Part shown: positions 60,601 through 64,000 of the stretch, piece after piece | Layout: each line of letters opens with the position of its first letter | How positions within the stretch are numbered: position 1 is the stretch's first letter | NCBI RefSeq assembly: GCF_028769735.1 | Contig: NC_088177.1 | Coordinates: 11,224,599-11,288,598 of the forward strand | Direction of reading: 5' to 3' | Source: Zonotrichia leucophrys gambelii | Taxonomy: Eukaryota > Chordata > Aves > Passeriformes > Passerellidae | Length of the DNA stretch: 64,000 bases | The notes under the pieces: generated by a model | The model's database searches: none | What the model saw: the letters and a program-made list of their open reading frames with translations, nothing else | What the model was told of the DNA's origin: nothing | Program-made: the position numbers and the translations under genes

Positions 60601-63600
60601 TGGGAGTGGTGTCAGAGCACAGGAGGCTCTTTGAGCTCTGTCCTGGCAGCTTTGATAAATTGAAAACCCTTTGACTTTCTGTGGCATGCACAGGCAGTCT
60701 TTTCAAATTCCGGTGTGGGTGATTTTCTTTATTCTTCTGTGTAGGATCTGTCAGCCTTTGGGGAAGGTGGGAGCTGGACAGGGGGTTTGTGGGCAGGGGC
60801 TGCTGGCTCTGTGATGTTAAATGTGGCGCTGGCCTTGCTGGACTTCCCAGAGCATTTAGATGTTGCTGGAAAAGTTTTTGTGGCCATTGATGACCACCTG
60901 CTGTGGGAAATGTGCTCCTGAAGACTTGGGAGCTCTCCAAAGCCGTGGATTTCTAGTCTGTGGTGTCAGTTCAGCTTCATGAGATGGACAACCTTCTGAG
61001 TAAAAATATAAACCCACAAAGCATTCCAGGGTAAGAAGGGATAACAAAATGCGCTGTGGAAATTACAATACTAATTATATTACATTAGTACAGAGGAGCT
61101 AATAGCTCTCTTTGCTCCATAGCAACTGCTGTGCTTTGTCACAGGTACTGCTGTGGGAGAAGGCAGATGAAAGGGTTAAATCAGGTTATCCAGGAGCAGC
61201 CAGACCTGCTCTCTTCCCAGTCTTGTACTGGAACTGTGTCACTTAAAGCACTGTGGGGTCGGAGGGTTGGCAGGCTCAGCCCCACAGTGGGAGAGGGGGG
61301 TGAAAGCCAGTCCCACAGGGAACTTGCAAAGCCTTTTTACACTCATTTTTGTATCACTCTGCCTCCTCAGTCATCACTACAACTTCCACAGACTCCAGTA
61401 CAGACTGGTTTATCTCTTAATCTAGCCGTGTAATAAAATATCACAGGTGAATTAAAAGATGTTTTTATTAGGGCACTTTTGGCTTACTGTGAGCAATCTA
61501 AAAATAGACTGTGGATATTCTTGATCTTTAGAGACATTAGCCTATCTTTAAAAAACAAGTAAGGAATGAGGTATTTTATACACAGCTCTCAGAGCTGTAT
61601 GAAAAAAAGCAGACTACAAAGCACAGCGCAGGAAAATTGATTCATCATCAATTTATTGCATGGAGCTCTAGGCAAGCTCATCTCAAGACAGAACAGAGAT
61701 CTATAAAATCTTTTCATCTGAAACTATGAATTAAATTGGGAGGAACTGCTGATGATGAGAGGCCAGAACCAACTCTTAAACTAGACATTCTTTTGGGAAT
61801 GGATCTTGTGCTGCAGCAAGATTTTCACCAGCCAGGATGTGGAGCTTAATTCTTATTACCCTGCTTCTCTCCTTACAGTGAATCTGGCTTATGCAGGAGC
61901 AAGCCTGCAATACTCCCCCTGTTCTCCCCACTCTTGATTTCAGTATAATTTTTCCTTTCTTCATCGGTGTATCTTGTTAATCTTGCAATTTCTTTCCCTG
62001 ACATGTTCTTCTCTTCTTCTATTGTGTGTGTGGATTCTTTAAACCTCCTACTGCCAAGGAAACTTGCCTTTTTCAGCTGGAAACAAGCAGATGCATCCCC
62101 ATTGTAAGATCACTATATAAATAAATAAAACTTCTTCATATATTCCCTTTGAAGAAGCAAGTGAGACAATGCTCAAGAACTCCTGCCTGCTTTTTTTATT
62201 TTTTTTTTTGGCACTGGGGGAAGCTGTATTATGTCAGCGACCTGTAATAAATAGCACTGCAATGAGAAGCGACAGCCTCATTCACTTTGCATCCATGCAG
62301 AAACAACTAAGCTCTCTTCCCATGCCACGGGAAAAAAGAAAAAAAAAAGAAAAGTGAGAAAGAAGGGAATTAAAAGAAAAGAATTGACCTTGGCTTGCAG
62401 TTGCTCTGGTAGTAGCAGGAAGCAGTGAGACACTGAAGTTTTGCTGTGGCATCGCCTGTGTCACTGCAAACTGTGCGGCCCAGAGTGCAGCCTGTGCCTT
62501 CCTCCTGCTGCCTGCAAGTGTAGTCAGCCAAGCTCTTCACTGGTAAAAGACAGTGCTTTGGAAGGCTCCTCAAGTGTTTTGATAGAGGGTGGGGAGGGCA
62601 GGAAGAAGGGCTTACACAATTCTGAGGTGCGGTGTAGTCAGACCACTTCTCTGCATTTGGGTATTTTTTTCATCTCCTGGATTTGTCAGATTTTATGGTG
62701 ATGTTAAACTAATTTGGAGGCTTTCTTGCAAATGAGAGTATATGTTAAACAAAATGGGGAAAATGTAAAGACCTTTAAGAATACTGGTTGAAAGCAGGCT
62801 GTACTTTTGTAGATCTTTCTGTTTGTAACACTTGCTGGATGGTTTTCTTCATTGCTTTCTCATTGGGGTGTTTGCATTTTGAAGTTTGTAAAACATCTAC
62901 CAAAAAAATTTGCTTTTATCATGTGCTGGGGTTTTATATCAGCAGGTGCCTGCCCTTTCCCTGTGTAGACTCTCCATCTGTTTGTGCTGGGATAGCCAGA
63001 AAGTTTCTAGGGATTGGGGACTGCAAGTTCCTCTGGCGTTGGAGTGCTGTGGGTGTGGATCCAGCACTCCCCATCCCCTCTCGTGGTAGCTTTTCATGGG
63101 AGCTGCTCACCCTGCTATAGAAACCTGGCTTTGCTGTGGGATCCAACAGGTTGGGATGGCTAAACCCCTCCTTTGCTTTGCCTGTGAAAGGGGAATGGCA
63201 GCTGGCACACTCTCTGAGCATCAGGCTGCTGCTGTGCACAGTGCTGGTGTTCCTGTTGGTGTGTCTGTATGTCCATCTGCCTCTTGGCTGCTGCTATCTC
63301 TGTGGGGCTGCACAGGCCTGCACTGGAGACATGAGAGAAGAGCTCTTGCCTGCACAGGTGTGGTTTCCCATGGCAAGGTGAGGCAGGGGGAAGGATGCAG
63401 CAGGAAGGGGGCAACAGGGGAGAGAGAATACACAAACCAGTTTTGTTTGGTTGTGGTCAGCATTTTTAATGGTGTTTTTGGTTTGTTTTGTTTGGTGTTT
63501 TTTTTAGGAGCCCTTTCAGGCAAGCCTTGCTTGCCCAGCATCATCATCATCTGCTGGGGTCATCCTGCAGTAAATACAGTTATTGGCCCTGCCCCTTGCT

Positions 63601-64000
63601 GAGCAGGGAGGGGTTGGTCAAATTGCACTGTTATCTCCTCCAGCAGTGTGCCTGGTCAAGGCTCCTCATGGTGAGAAAATGCAGATCTTGTAGCAGGAAA
63701 ACCTCACTTCCCACTTTTGGGAAGGGTTCTGGTCCCTGTGAGCTTGTCAGAAGAAATACCTGTGCACTGCACTGGCGGCTGCATACCTCGATGAAGTACA
63801 CCCTGTTCATGTAGTGGTGCCACGTCCCCAAAAACCGCAGAAACCTCCAGCTGGGATTTTGCATGTGCTGACCAGCCACAGCCTTTCCCACTGGCAAAGA
63901 GCAGAGATGCTCTCTGGGAAGGAGTTGGCACCATCCCAAACTTCAGTGGGGGTAGCAGCAACACAAGGGTGTCTGGTGAAAAGTGGGGGAGCAGGGTAGA

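Larger units (their letters stand above)
47897..64000 (+). other. Probable first intron (incomplete)
   Basis: After the donor at 47897 no convincing coding exon is seen to the window end, so I read this as a first intron of more than 16 kb. The first 650 bp are still CpG island. Further on are AT-rich unique DNA, a T-rich run at about 49929-49950, an A/G-rich patch at about 62330-62385 and the features listed separately. No recognisable CR1 or LTR was found in this part, unlike the upstream flank. An unrecognised second gene or a lncRNA cannot be excluded. Confidence 0.55.

Noticed and set aside
1..64000. Intact CR1 or retroviral coding region
   Set aside because: Only 3' fragments of CR1 and LTR-type sequences were seen, with no reverse-transcriptase, gag or env frame.
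1..64000. CRISPR array, operons or a prokaryotic-style system
   Set aside because: The repeats found are tandem minisatellites without spacers, and gene density and composition are those of a vertebrate genome.

Overview
The window looks like nuclear DNA from a bird, probably a songbird. Several 5'-truncated CR1 LINEs, the dominant retroposon of bird genomes, can be recognised (17.1, 17.4, 22.9, 38.7 and 41.2 kb). There is also a 382-bp solo LTR at 20.2 kb of a type I associate with passerine endogenous retroviruses. I found no bacterial or organellar genes, no rRNA or tRNA genes and no CRISPR array. Most of the window is non-coding with moderate to low GC. Almost all open frames are short, overlap on both strands and lack recognisable domains.

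Layout. From 1 to about 47 kb I see gene-poor flanking or intergenic DNA. It holds scattered CR1 fragments, one clear and one possible LTR, two minisatellite-type arrays, simple repeats, a 242-bp uninterrupted homopyrimidine run beside a small isolated CpG-rich block (34.4-35.0 kb), local duplications, and several blocks whose composition suggests conserved non-coding elements. The best of these is 44.94-45.64 kb, just upstream of the promoter. From about 47.04 to 48.54 kb there is a strong CpG island. Inside it is one convincing gene start on the + strand: a 9-codon upstream ORF (47755-47784), then an ATG at 47803 opening a 31-codon signal-peptide-like segment that ends at a splice donor (47896/47897, phase 1). 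From 47897 to the end of the window is most simply read as the large first intron of that gene. It contains another candidate regulatory block (54.0-54.7 kb) and a nine-copy 33-bp minisatellite (57.3-57.6 kb).

How the parts work together. The window appears to capture the promoter and first coding exon of a secreted or membrane protein gene, its upstream regulatory desert and part of intron 1. The exon encodes only the signal peptide region, so I cannot name the gene. I found no previously undescribed multi-gene system. The items most worth a second look are the convergent CR1 inverted pair, the triplex-prone pyrimidine tract, the perfect 15-bp hairpin, the recent local duplications, and the uORF and tandem splice donors at the gene start. 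Conservation claims are inferences from composition, because no alignment could be run.
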